From NCBI GenBank assembly GCA_910587345.1, contig CAJUKH010000067.1, forward strand, positions 1 through 11,537: a stretch of DNA of 11,537 nt, given 5' to 3'. Made by a program: the position numbers and the translations under genes. Source of the stretch: an uncultured Oscillospiraceae bacterium (GTDB taxonomy: Bacteria; Bacillota; Clostridia; Oscillospirales; Oscillospiraceae). Under the pieces are notes generated by a model that saw nothing but the letters and a program-made list of their open reading frames with translations, did no database searches and had not been told where the DNA came from. Shown in pieces: positions 1 through 7,060 of this stretch. Each line of letters opens with the position of its first letter. Positions within the stretch are counted from its first letter, which is position 1.

Positions 1-556
1 CCGCTCCGGGTTGCTCCGCCTCACGGCCCACGCCGACCGTCCCGTCTGCTGGCACCGAAACGATAGAGATTTCGAAGGGCCACCACTTCCTCGCAATCTC
101 ACACGGCCCGGTGAAGCGGCCATCGGCGCTTGTCTTTCCGGCCATTACTTCCTCGAGTGAATCAATGCGGTACCCGACCGACACTCCCTTCAGGGTGCCG
201 GTCCGGACCTTTTGGAATATGACCTCCGACGCTTCGTCGGTGTCAAACTCGACCTCTGCGTATGCCCTGCCGCCGTCCAGCCATGCCCGGTTGACCTTCC
301 CGATCACCTTGTCCCGGTTGTGGTTGAACAGAAGGCACCCGATTTCGTTCAGGCGGGTAAGGTCTACGGCTCCGGGGCTGTGGTCCAAAATCTCCAGCCC
401 ATACCACCGTTCATAGGGTTCCTCCGAGGAAAAGGAAAGGGTGAACTTGCGCTCGTTCCCTTCCCCCTCCATACTGCGGATGGTGGAGGCCACGATGGTC
501 TGGCGGTCATTCGTCTTTGCTGTCGCCGCCCTCTGACGGCTCACTGCCCCCGCCAT
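1..556 (-). CDS. Prohead serine protease, S78 / HK97 type (partial, 3' end outside window)
   Basis: The open frame runs off the left edge after 185 codons. The translation matches Caudovirus prohead proteases, which cut scaffold and capsid N-termini during head maturation. Visible marks are a beta-rich core starting KFTLSF near residue 38, LLFNHNRDKVIG with the likely catalytic His79, TLKGVSVGY with the likely nucleophile Ser126, and WWPFEISIVSVPAD near 158-171. The start is uncertain. I chose the ATG at 556, inside the portal's last codons, because a GGAGG lies about 14 bases upstream; that spacing is long. A GTG at residue 22 and an ATG at residue 29 are later options without a good ribosome site. 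The gene overlaps the portal by 50 bases, which suggests translational coupling. Family call is firm, exact start is not. A fused capsid or scaffold domain beyond the edge cannot be excluded. Confidence 0.87.
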   Translation of the reverse strand, partial: MAGAVSRQRAATAKTNDRQTIVASTIRSMEGEGNERKFTLSFSSEEPYERWYGLEILDHSPGAVDLTRLNEIGCLLFNHNRDKVIGKVNRAWLDGGRAYAEVEFDTDEASEVIFQKVRTGTLKGVSVGYRIDSLEEVMAGKTSADGRFTGPCEIARKWWPFEISIVSVPADGTVGVGREAEQPGA

Positions 557-2126
557 CGCCTGCGGCAGGTCCTCCGTCTTGCCCGGATGCTGCCCCGCCC
601 TGAGTATGACCACCATTTTCTCCGGGGGCATCGCCTCCGGGGGGCGGGGGATCATCCTCCCCCTCATAGAGGCCATCTGCTTTCTTTTGTCCAAGGATTA
701 CACCTCCCAGGTCCACGCCGTGTTTCTCTTTGGCGTAGAGCAAAACTTCGCATATATCGTCGACCTGCTTCCTCCAATCAGAGCCGTTTTCGGCTGCGAT
801 CTGCTTGAAGGTCTTTTGCCCGGTCTGAAGAGCCGTCTTGGTGGCCGTGGCCTCCTTCGCCGGGTCGATCCAGTCCTTTGGCGGTTTGTTGAAGGTATGA
901 GCAAAATAGTCATCCTTCTTGCCCCAAAAATCGGGGATAGAAATGGCCCCGGCCAGGACCGCCGAAATGATGAAGGTTTCATAGATTTCATCCACCACGT
1001 CGGCCAGAAGTTCATCTTCCTCCGCATAGGTCATGCTGTCCTCGATAAGCCCCTGGCGGGCGCTTGAATAGGTGCTTTGGCTCATGTCCCTGGAGGTGGC
1101 TTCGTAGCTGATGCCCTGTCCAGCCCCGATCATCCGCTGAAGGAGTTTGACGAAGCCGGAGGCGTCGGAGGCTTGCCCCTGGGGGTTGATCTGCTGGATT
1201 TCGTCGCCGGGGTTCATCTCCATTATCATGCCGGGGGTGAGCATCTTCCCCTCATAGGTCAGCTTCGGTCCGCTGCTGCCCATGCGGCCGACGCCGCTTT
1301 GGGGGAGCGCCCTCTTGATGCCGATACCGAAGCAAGCCTCGATCCGCTGCTTCATGCTGACGGCGGTCATGAATTCGTTGGCGTCCCTGATCCGGGTGAC
1401 AGTTTGGCTCATATCGGACATTTCCCGGAGCTGGGAGGGGCGGCGCTTGCTGAAGTAAAAAATCACGTCGCTGGCCTTCAAATAGACCGGCTCTGTGGTG
1501 GTCATGCCGTCCAGGGTGTATTGCCTGATCCAGTAGCCGACCGGGGCGTTGAAGCGGTCATACTCGATGCCGCCGATTACCCGGTTCCCCTTGTGCTTTG
1601 GGGCCACCTGGGAGGCGTCCAGTTCGTCCACCTCGAAAATCTGAAGTTTGAAGGGGAGAACGCCGCCGCTGGTGTACCGCTTCACAAAGAGAATGCCGCC
1701 GTCGACCTTCTTCCTGCGGACGGCCATGCGGAGCATCTGGTTCAGGCTTTGGGTGCCGGTCACGTCGCAGTTCCGCTTTTTGCACCAGACCTTCCAGAGC
1801 TTTTCAATCTCTTTGTTCAGGGTGTCGTTGCCGGTTTCGGCCTGAAGGACCAGGCCCTTGCCGACGATGTTCCGAACAAAGGGGCCTATCACGGAATTTG
1901 CCATGTCGCTGTTCCGCTCCAGGTCCCTGGCCCTGGCCCGGACGGTGTCCCGGCTGTAACGGTCGGTGTATTCGGCGCTCTGGTTGAATGCACGCCAGTT
2001 GGCGTTGGCTCTGCCGTGGCTCCCGGCGTCATAGTTCCGGTACTCCTGAAGGACCTGCCGCCATGCTTCCCGCTGCGCTCCGGCCTCCGGGCTGAACCAG
2101 CCGACGATCCTGTCAATCAAATTCAT
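507..2126 (-). CDS. Phage portal protein, lambda gpB family
   Basis: A 539-residue protein, close in length to lambda gpB. Portal proteins form the dodecameric ring at one head vertex through which DNA enters and leaves. The N-terminal part contains RARARDLERNSDMANSVIG followed by FVRNIVGKGL, a pattern typical of this family (arginine-rich helix, then 'N.VG.G'). The body ends near residue 487. The last 52 residues are a low-complexity tail rich in Gly, Pro, Asp and Glu, probably disordered. I place the start at the ATG at 2126, ten bases after AAGGA. An in-frame TTG at 2144 would add six residues but overlaps the upstream gene and has no better site. The gpW-like gene ends only four bases upstream, so the two are likely co-translated. 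The order terminase, gpW-like, portal, protease agrees with the call. Confidence 0.93.
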   Translation of the reverse strand: MNLIDRIVGWFSPEAGAQREAWRQVLQEYRNYDAGSHGRANANWRAFNQSAEYTDRYSRDTVRARARDLERNSDMANSVIGPFVRNIVGKGLVLQAETGNDTLNKEIEKLWKVWCKKRNCDVTGTQSLNQMLRMAVRRKKVDGGILFVKRYTSGGVLPFKLQIFEVDELDASQVAPKHKGNRVIGGIEYDRFNAPVGYWIRQYTLDGMTTTEPVYLKASDVIFYFSKRRPSQLREMSDMSQTVTRIRDANEFMTAVSMKQRIEACFGIGIKRALPQSGVGRMGSSGPKLTYEGKMLTPGMIMEMNPGDEIQQINPQGQASDASGFVKLLQRMIGAGQGISYEATSRDMSQSTYSSARQGLIEDSMTYAEEDELLADVVDEIYETFIISAVLAGAISIPDFWGKKDDYFAHTFNKPPKDWIDPAKEATATKTALQTGQKTFKQIAAENGSDWRKQVDDICEVLLYAKEKHGVDLGGVILGQKKADGLYEGEDDPPPPGGDAPGENGGHTQGGAASGQDGGPAAGDGGGSEPSEGGDSKDE

Positions 2127-2130
2127 GCCG

Positions 2131-2355
2131 TCACCGTCCTTCAAAAAATGCGACGTAGGTATCCCCGAACAAAGGGGAGGGTCCTTCGTTGGCGATTGCC
2201 GCCTCCAGTTCGTCCCGCATAGCCTTCAGAAGGGCCAGGTCTGCCCTGGTGACGCTGCGGGAGCCGAGCTTGTAGCTCTGGCCTCCGAGAAGGACGGCCT
2301 GAATGGCCTTGTTTACCTCCGCCAGCCGCTGCTGGGGTTTGTAATCTTCGTTCAT
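2131..2355 (-). CDS. gpW-like / DUF6148-type head-tail joining protein
   Basis: A 74-residue helical protein lying between the large terminase and the portal, the place of gene W in lambda. Its centre reads GGQSYKLGSRSVTRADLALL followed by a helix with KAMRDELEAAI. This helix, beta-turn with GSRSVTRA, then helix layout matches small gpW-like proteins (lambda gpW is 68 residues) and the DUF6148 group. gpW plugs the portal after packaging and provides the tail attachment site. The start ATG at 2355 follows AGGAGG by a normal spacing, and the terminase stop lies 14 bases upstream. The function rests on position and on the residue pattern I recall for the family; no structure-level check was possible. 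Confidence 0.75.
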   Translation of the reverse strand: MNEDYKPQQRLAEVNKAIQAVLLGGQSYKLGSRSVTRADLALLKAMRDELEAAIANEGPSPLFGDTYVAFFEGR

Positions 2356-2369
2356 GGCTCTGTCCCTCC

Positions 2370-4211
2370 TTACAGCCAGCCTTCGTTCTGCCCGATCCAG
2401 CTTTCCTCCGGGGTGGGGGCAGGGTCCGGTTTTGCCTCCGTCCGGGGCTGTACGTCAGTATCTTCCAGATGGAAATACCGAGCGCCCAGGATGTCGGCGG
2501 CGCACATGGCGTAGACCTCGCAGTCGAGATAGTGGTTATCCCCGTGAGAAGCCTTTGGGACCCATTTCTGAATAACCCGCTGGCCGCTGCGCTCATTGAC
2601 CTTGTGTTCTGCTGTGACCTGTTCCGCATATTCCCGGTCGCAGCCCTGGTAGACCATCCAGCTGGCGGAGCCGTTCTTCCGGCGCATTCGTCCGGCGATC
2701 ATGTCCTTGTATTTGCCGGTGTCGATGATTACCAGGTTCATCCCATAGGCCCTGCTGTCGGTCTTGTTGACCTTCGAGAGCTTGAAGTGGGTGTCCATCG
2801 GGTGAGAGGCTCCCTTGCTGGGCAGCGCCCACTCCGAGTTGAGGGCGCAGAAGTCATAGACGGCATCGGTGTTGTCGCCGCTGTCTATGAGGGCCAGGGC
2901 GACCACCAGCTGCTCCCCGTCGCCCTCCCGGACATACTGAAGGTTCATGATCCGCTCTATCTCTGAGAAGCTGTGGGCCTGTCCGTGGGCTATGTTCTGC
3001 GAGGTGAGGTGGTTGCCCCAGGCTCGGATGGTCCAATAGACGCTGGTTTCCTGCACGTCCGCTCCAGCGGTCAGGACCTTCGCCCACTCCGGGACTGTGA
3101 ACTCCGGGAGGTCCGTCTGGCGCTCCAGCACCAGATCGGCGTTGGTTTTGAGCTTCGTATCCTCCCAAGGCTCCGCAAACCAGGAGTTTGTGAAGTTCTG
3201 GAAAAGGTCGGGATCGTCCTTGCTGGAAAGGAAGGCCTTTACCATTTCCGAGAGGCGAACGAAGGGGGAATACAGGGTATTGATCCAGTAGGCCACTTTT
3301 CGGGCCGGTCTGGCCCGCTCCTCCACCACCCGCCACTCCCCGTGTCGGAGCATTTGGGGCTTGTGTTGGTCGGTGATGATGCCTCCGCACTCCTGGCAGA
3401 TGTAGGCGGCAAGCTCCGAGCGTTCGGTGCTGCCCATGCCTTCGTCCGGGAACTTCACCTGGGACCACTTCAGTTCGATGTACTCTCCGCAATGGGGGCA
3501 GGGGACAAAGTAGTGCTTTACTACGTCCGCCCCCTCCATAGCCTTCCAGATGTGGCCGGTTTTGAGGGTGGGGGTGGACGTGATAAAAATCTTCCGGTTG
3601 TGGAAGGTCTTGGTCCGCTCCCTGGCCAGCGATACGGGGTCGGCCTCCTTCTTCGAGGCTCCGGGGTACTTGTCCACTTCGTCGAGGAACAGGTACCGGA
3701 TCGCCTTGCTGGCCAGCTGCGAGGGGCTGTTGGAGCCGACGATGCTCAGATACATTCCGTCGAACTGAAGCTCCGCCTTGGTGGAATCGTTCTCCCTGAA
3801 CCGCTGCCGGAGCGGCTCCGAGGCCTGAAGCATAGGCCGCAGCCGGTTGACAACGATACTCTCTCCGAGAGTGTCGGTGGGATACACGACCATGCCGGGG
3901 GATGGGTCCTGGTGGATCACCCAGCCGAGCATATTCTGGAGGCATTCGGTGCCTCCGACCTGGGACGGCTTTACAAAGATGATTTCCTCTGTTTCGTAGT
4001 TGCAAAGCTCATCCATGATCCCGGCGAGGTATGGGGTCTTGTCGTTCCTCCAGGGTCCTGGCATGGCGGAGGTCTTGCTGTCCAGCACCCGGTATCGCTC
4101 CGCCCACTCCGAAACCAGAAGATCCTCCGGGGGCTTCAGGGCGTCGAGGGCGTCCCTCTGGTACCGGGCCACCTGGTATTTGCGGATGCGGGGGCGTCTA
4201 CTTTTTGCCAT
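2370..4211 (-). CDS. Terminase large subunit, lambda gpA / GpA family
   Basis: A 613-residue packaging motor, slightly shorter than lambda gpA (641). It cuts concatemeric phage DNA and drives it into the prohead using ATP. The ATPase half shows a Walker A-like KPSQVGGTE at 81-89, Walker B LFLDEVD at 174-180 with Asp177 and Glu178, and a coupling motif TSTPT at 211-215. A zinc-binding knuckle follows, with CPHC at 238-241 and CQEC at 272-275, as is common in the GpA group. The nuclease half carries acidic residues in TAGADV (Asp385) and LIDSGDN (Asp443) and a late HYLDCEVYAM segment, consistent with an RNase H-like fold. The start ATG at 4211 overlaps the small terminase by 14 bases behind a GGAGTG site. 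GpA terminases usually work at cos sites, which suggests cohesive-end packaging here. Confidence 0.95.
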   Translation of the reverse strand: MAKSRRPRIRKYQVARYQRDALDALKPPEDLLVSEWAERYRVLDSKTSAMPGPWRNDKTPYLAGIMDELCNYETEEIIFVKPSQVGGTECLQNMLGWVIHQDPSPGMVVYPTDTLGESIVVNRLRPMLQASEPLRQRFRENDSTKAELQFDGMYLSIVGSNSPSQLASKAIRYLFLDEVDKYPGASKKEADPVSLARERTKTFHNRKIFITSTPTLKTGHIWKAMEGADVVKHYFVPCPHCGEYIELKWSQVKFPDEGMGSTERSELAAYICQECGGIITDQHKPQMLRHGEWRVVEERARPARKVAYWINTLYSPFVRLSEMVKAFLSSKDDPDLFQNFTNSWFAEPWEDTKLKTNADLVLERQTDLPEFTVPEWAKVLTAGADVQETSVYWTIRAWGNHLTSQNIAHGQAHSFSEIERIMNLQYVREGDGEQLVVALALIDSGDNTDAVYDFCALNSEWALPSKGASHPMDTHFKLSKVNKTDSRAYGMNLVIIDTGKYKDMIAGRMRRKNGSASWMVYQGCDREYAEQVTAEHKVNERSGQRVIQKWVPKASHGDNHYLDCEVYAMCAADILGARYFHLEDTDVQPRTEAKPDPAPTPEESWIGQNEGWL

Positions 4212-4722
4212 CGTCCGTCACTCCCGCTACTACGAAGGCGACAAGCAGGTTGCGGACCCTCTGGTGAAGCTCCTTCTCTATGCGTCGGGCCTCCAGGGGT
4301 TCGACATAGCTGCTGATTTCGTCCACCAGCCGGGTGGGGAGGCTCATAGCGAAGTTCTTGAAGGTGACGAAGAACCGTTCGTAGTCCATCCGTACTTCCT
4401 CGACCGCTATGTACTTCCCGGCGGCGATGTCCGTTTTCAGCCGGTGCAGTTCGCCTTGGCTCTCCTTCAGGGCAATGTCCGCCTTCATCTTTTGTTCCTT
4501 CAGCTCCGCCTCCCGGTCGCTCTGCTCCCGGCCATAGGCTTTATCCGCCAGATATTTGGTGTATGCCTGGATGGTGGGCACCAGCTCATAGCGTCGGCCC
4601 TCTCCGGGGACCTGTGTGGTTTCGATGATGCCCTCTTGCGTCAGCTGCTGTATCCGCCGGACGCTTACTCCGAATAGTTGGGCTATGACCTTCGATTCGT
4701 AATATTGCCCGGTCGCTGCCAT
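4198..4722 (-). CDS. Terminase small subunit, Nu1-like DNA-recognition protein
   Basis: A 174-residue protein directly before the large terminase. Residues 8-50 form a MerR/Nu1-like winged helix-turn-helix: YYESKVIAQLFGVSVRRIQQLTQEGII followed by a basic wing around GEGRRYEL. Residues 55-120 are a long charged helix (for example LKEQKMKADIALKESQGEL), likely the oligomer stalk. The C-terminal part contains RMDYERFFVTFKNFAMSLPTRLV, typical of phage small terminases and probably used to hold the large subunit. Small terminases bind repeated sites near cos or pac to start packaging. The ATG at 4722 has an ideal GGAGG five bases upstream, and the Mom gene ends 11 bases earlier. Confidence 0.9.
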   Translation of the reverse strand: MAATGQYYESKVIAQLFGVSVRRIQQLTQEGIIETTQVPGEGRRYELVPTIQAYTKYLADKAYGREQSDREAELKEQKMKADIALKESQGELHRLKTDIAAGKYIAVEEVRMDYERFFVTFKNFAMSLPTRLVDEISSYVEPLEARRIEKELHQRVRNLLVAFVVAGVTDDGKK

Positions 4723-4733
4723 GGGGGCCTCCT

Positions 4734-5483
4734 TTACTGCTGATAGTGGCTTTGGGCGTGGCGTTCGCCCTGGGTGATGTGTTCGCTCTTATACATTCCG
4801 GCTCCCATTTCGTCTATCCGGGAAAAGGGTATCTCCGGGACCTTCAGGCGGCTCCGATAGGCGGGGTCGATGAAGTAGATATACCGGAGTTGGAAACCGG
4901 GAAGGATGGTGCCGCCGACCGCCTTGACGTAGGCATTCCAGTCGTACTTGCCGCCGGTCACGTCGTAGAAGGTCCGCCCTCCCAGCTCCGGCCTCGGGGA
5001 AGTCGGGTTGCTGTGCAGGGTCATCTTGTGGATTTTCTCTCCGGTCGGAAGCTGGCAGAGGGCGTCGTTCGGCTTAATGTCCGTGAGGACGAAGTTCGCC
5101 GCCCGGTAGATGGTGCCGTCGCCGCAGCTGCACCCGTCCGCAAAGCTGATGATCCACTTGACCTGCGGGGCGTTCTTCCGGATAAGCCGGATCGTTTTGG
5201 CGATGCAGTAGCTCTCGCTATTCCGGGGGAGGTAATCGTCGAAGGCCATCCGGTTCAGCTCCAAGAAGCCGTCCCAGGTGGTGCCCTCTACCAGCCCCAT
5301 GATTTTCTTCTTGTCCAGGCTGGGGCCGTAGCTCAGGACGCCATGAAGCCGCCCGTCGAGGAAGGCTCCGAAGTGGAGCTTGCTGTTATTCACCACCTTG
5401 CCGCTGTAGTGGTGCGCCCGGATAAAGGGGTTTGCGATACTGGAGGGGATCACCCTAATTTCAATTTCCTTTGCTCTGCCCAT
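4734..5483 (-). CDS. mom: Mom-family DNA adenine modification enzyme
   Basis: A 249-residue protein that I recognise as a relative of phage Mu Mom, a GNAT-fold enzyme that turns adenine in DNA into a carbamoylmethyl-type adenine and so protects phage DNA from many restriction enzymes. Seen directly: AHHYSGKV at 23-30 (the 'HY' pair near the N-terminus), a beta-rich stretch LHFGAFLDGRLHGVLSYG at 36-53, ELNRMAFDD at 75-83, and ISFADGCSCGDGTIYRAANF at 112-131, the family's most typical segment. The product chemistry is inferred from Mu. The ATG at 5483 lies 34 bases inside the second ParB-like gene, with only a weak ribosome site, so translation is probably coupled. No Com-like translational activator is visible beside it. 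A related but different acyl transfer to DNA is the main alternative. Confidence 0.82.
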   Translation of the reverse strand: MGRAKEIEIRVIPSSIANPFIRAHHYSGKVVNNSKLHFGAFLDGRLHGVLSYGPSLDKKKIMGLVEGTTWDGFLELNRMAFDDYLPRNSESYCIAKTIRLIRKNAPQVKWIISFADGCSCGDGTIYRAANFVLTDIKPNDALCQLPTGEKIHKMTLHSNPTSPRPELGGRTFYDVTGGKYDWNAYVKAVGGTILPGFQLRYIYFIDPAYRSRLKVPEIPFSRIDEMGAGMYKSEHITQGERHAQSHYQQ

Positions 5484-6085
5484 TCTTTCACCACCATGTA
5501 AATCCGGTTCCCGACCCGGTTGGTATTCCCGAAGGTTTCCATTTGGTCGGGCTTGTATTTGGCTGCTATCAGGTCGAGGGCTTGCTGGAGGTTGGCGTAC
5601 TGTTCGAGGCTGAAGGTGAAGGTCATCCGGTCAATGGCCGGGTCCTCCTGGCCCTGTTCCTCCTGGGCGTCGCCCAGGACCACGGCGATCTCATTCTCGC
5701 TGTAGCCGGTGGCGGTCACGTCCAGGCTGCTGAGGGACAGCTCCCCCAGGACCTCCCGGAGCTTCTCCATGTCCCACTGACCGCCGATCTTGTTCAGAGC
5801 GATATTGAGGGCCTTTTCGTCCGGCTTGCTCAGGTCCAGGACTATCACGTCCGCCTCTTTGTAGCCGAGCGCCTTCAGGACCGTGGCCCTCTGGTGTCCT
5901 CCGATGATGGTCCCATCCCGGTTGATGATGATGGGGTCTACATAGCCAAACTCCCGGAGGCTCCGCTCGATGTTCCTGAACTCCGGGTCGGAGGGCTGGA
6001 GGGCCTTGCGGGGGTTGTAGTCCGCCGGATGGATGTCCGTCAGAAGCCGCCGCTCTCGAAGGAGCCGGTATTCAGTTCCAGCCAT
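5450..6085 (-). CDS. ParB-like nuclease-domain protein 2 (paralogue of upstream gene)
   Basis: A 211-residue protein with the ParB/Srx-type N-terminal domain: DIHPADYNPRKAL at 17-29, REFGYVDPIIINRDGTI at 44-60, then the hallmark IGGHQR at 61-66, followed by LKALGYKEADVIVLDL. Phage ParB-like proteins of this type bind nucleotides and are variously linked to DNA nicking, chromosome-type DNA binding or DNA modification; the exact activity here is unknown. The C-terminal part resembles that of the neighbouring ParB-like protein, including a GNTNR-GN motif near the end and the final VVKEWAE, so the pair arose by duplication. The ATG at 6085 overlaps the previous gene by 46 bases and lacks a clear GGAGG (only GGTGGAAGA upstream), again pointing to coupling. 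Confidence 0.87.
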   Translation of the reverse strand: MAGTEYRLLRERRLLTDIHPADYNPRKALQPSDPEFRNIERSLREFGYVDPIIINRDGTIIGGHQRATVLKALGYKEADVIVLDLSKPDEKALNIALNKIGGQWDMEKLREVLGELSLSSLDVTATGYSENEIAVVLGDAQEEQGQEDPAIDRMTFTFSLEQYANLQQALDLIAAKYKPDQMETFGNTNRVGNRIYMVVKEWAEQRKLKLG

Positions 6086-6687
6086 TCTTCCACCACCTTG
6101 CTCAGGCCGTTGCCGTTCCTGTCGGTATTGCCGCCGGTGTCACTCTCTCCCTCCGCCAGGGCTATGTCGATAGCCGCCTTTATGACGGCGATCTGCTCCC
6201 GGTGGAGGGTCACGTTCATGGTATGGGTCAGGACCTGTTCCCGGCTGGGGAGGGTGAAGTCCTGGCTGAAGTCCTCCGGCCTGATCCGGGTTTGCTCCAG
6301 CATGGCCTTCAGCTCCTTATCGCTGTAGCCGGTCTTTGAGAGGTCATATCCCTCCATGTCCAGGTCCCCGATCAGCTCTGTCAGTTTGGCTTCGTCCCAG
6401 GAGCCGGTTATCTTGTTCAGGGCTACGTTGAGGGCCTTTTCCTTGTCGGGGTCGAGGTCTACCACCACAACGTCGGCGCTCTCCGCCCCGAGGTCCAGAA
6501 GTACCTGGTGGCGCTGGTGGCCTCCGATGATGGTCCCGTCTTTGTTGATGATGATAGGGTCGCAGTAGCCGAATTCCTCTATGCTCCGGGCGATCTTCTC
6601 ATATTCGGGTTCGCCTGGTTGCAGCTTCCTCCGGGGGTTGTAGGCGGCTGGCCGGAGGTCGGCCAGCTTGCGGGTTTCGATATTCAC
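6040..6687 (-). CDS. ParB-like nuclease-domain protein 1, first gene of the late operon
   Basis: A 215-residue ParB/Srx-domain protein. It opens with KLADLRPAAYNPRRKL, then EFGYCDPIIINKDGTIIGGHQR with the hallmark GGHQR at 55-59, then LLDLGAESADVVVVDLD. Its C-terminal half ends with GGNTDRNGN and VVEEWLE, matching its downstream paralogue. I place the start at a GTG at 6687 because AAGGAGG sits eight bases upstream; an in-frame ATG at 6744 would add 19 residues with no counterpart in the paralogue and lies in a hairpin. The gene is the first one after the long noncoding leader and is followed, with overlaps, by its paralogue and the Mom gene. A joint role in DNA modification or packaging is an inference from that order. 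Confidence 0.87.
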   Translation of the reverse strand: MNIETRKLADLRPAAYNPRRKLQPGEPEYEKIARSIEEFGYCDPIIINKDGTIIGGHQRHQVLLDLGAESADVVVVDLDPDKEKALNVALNKITGSWDEAKLTELIGDLDMEGYDLSKTGYSDKELKAMLEQTRIRPEDFSQDFTLPSREQVLTHTMNVTLHREQIAVIKAAIDIALAEGESDTGGNTDRNGNGLSKVVEEWLELNTGSFESGGF

Positions 6688-6695
6688 CTGGCCGA

Positions 6696-6702
6696 CCTCC
6701 TT
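6696..6702 (-). promoter_or_regulatory. Shine-Dalgarno site AAGGAGG deciding the GTG start at 6687
   Basis: The site lies eight bases before the GTG. The same eight-base spacing occurs before the two other GTG starts in the window, at 11190 and 11463. It favours the GTG over the upstream in-frame ATG at 6744. Confidence 0.8.
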
Positions 6703-6746
6703 TGCCTGGTGGTTTGGAGCGTGCAGCGGGCCTCGGACCAACATCT

Positions 6747-6770
6747 CCCCGCCGGAAGCGGGGTGTTTTT
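6747..6770 (+). terminator. Candidate intrinsic terminator facing the plus strand
   Basis: On the plus strand a perfect six-base stem CCCCGC/GCGGGG (6747-6752 with 6758-6763) closes a five-base CGGAA loop and is followed by TGTTTTT. On the minus strand the same hairpin has no T-run after it, so it should not stop the late transcript. No plus-strand gene ends here. It may stop antisense RNA, or act only as a hairpin in the late leader. Confidence 0.5.
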
Positions 6771-7024
6771 CCTGTTAAACTATGCACGCACGTCTATTTT
6801 ACGGGCTGAAAGATTATGAAAAGGGTGGGCGGCGTAGCGAAACGCCTGAAAAAATTTTGGTCTTATCCGGGAAAATATCGGGCCTTCCTCGCCCCGCTAT
6901 GGGGAGGCGGCGTCGGTAGTACCTACGGCCCCCGGAGCGGCCCCTTCGCTTCGCTGTCTCCGCTGCGCCTATGCTCTGCGCCTCTCCTATGCTGTGCCCT
7001 GCTTGTCCTGTAGGTCACGCCGAA

Positions 7025-7052
7025 AGCATAGCACAAGTAAAACTCCTGTGAA
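7025..7052 (-). promoter_or_regulatory. Candidate late promoter, TTCACA-16-TGC-TATGCT
   Basis: Read on the minus strand, TTCACA (7052-7047) differs from the -35 consensus by one base. A 16-base spacer leads to TATGCT (7030-7025), which is preceded by TG one base upstream, giving an extended -10. Transcription would start near 7018. It is the best promoter I find between the terminator behind the regulator gene and the packaging operon. The imperfect -10 fits a promoter that needs an activator, for which the gene at 7442-7837 is a natural candidate. Assignment is by eye only. Confidence 0.55.
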
Positions 7053-7060
7053 CTCCTGAC
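7041..7060 (-). repeat. Tandem CAGGAGTT operator-like repeat over the -35 region
   Basis: On the plus strand AACTCCTGTG is followed at once by AACTCCTGAC, two 10-base units sharing AACTCCTG (7041-7048 and 7051-7058). One helical turn separates the copies, so a dimeric protein would meet both on the same face. The pair overlaps the predicted -35 element and is flanked by GTAAAA (7037-7042) and TTTTAC (7061-7066), an inverted pair. This is what an activator or repressor site should look like. The binding protein is unknown. Confidence 0.55.

Larger units (their letters stand above)
6688..7018 (-). other. Long structured leader of the late operon, no gene seen
   Basis: About 330 bases lie between the predicted late transcription start and the first ParB-like gene. 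I see no minus-strand reading frame with a ribosome site and sensible composition. The stretch holds GC-rich hairpins, a repeated CCTATGCT(C/G)TGC element (6968-6979 and 6986-6997) and a CCCCGC/GCGGGG hairpin at 6747-6763. It could contain cos, a translational control element or an undetected small RNA. Confidence 0.5.

Noticed and set aside
1077..4316. Large plus-strand frames opposite the portal and large terminase (381 and 447 residues)
   Set aside because: They are antisense shadows of GC-rich genes. The minus-strand proteins carry clear family motifs, and the plus-strand frames carry none.
6040..6744. ATG start at 6744 for the first ParB-like protein
   Set aside because: It adds 19 residues absent from the paralogue and lies in the base of a GC-rich hairpin, while the GTG at 6687 has an ideal ribosome site.
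6816..7013. Plus-strand 65-residue frame beginning MKRVGGVAKRLKKFW with a hydrophobic end
   Set aside because: There is no ribosome site, and its second half is a translation of simple GC-rich repeats. It lies antisense in the late leader and matches nothing I know.
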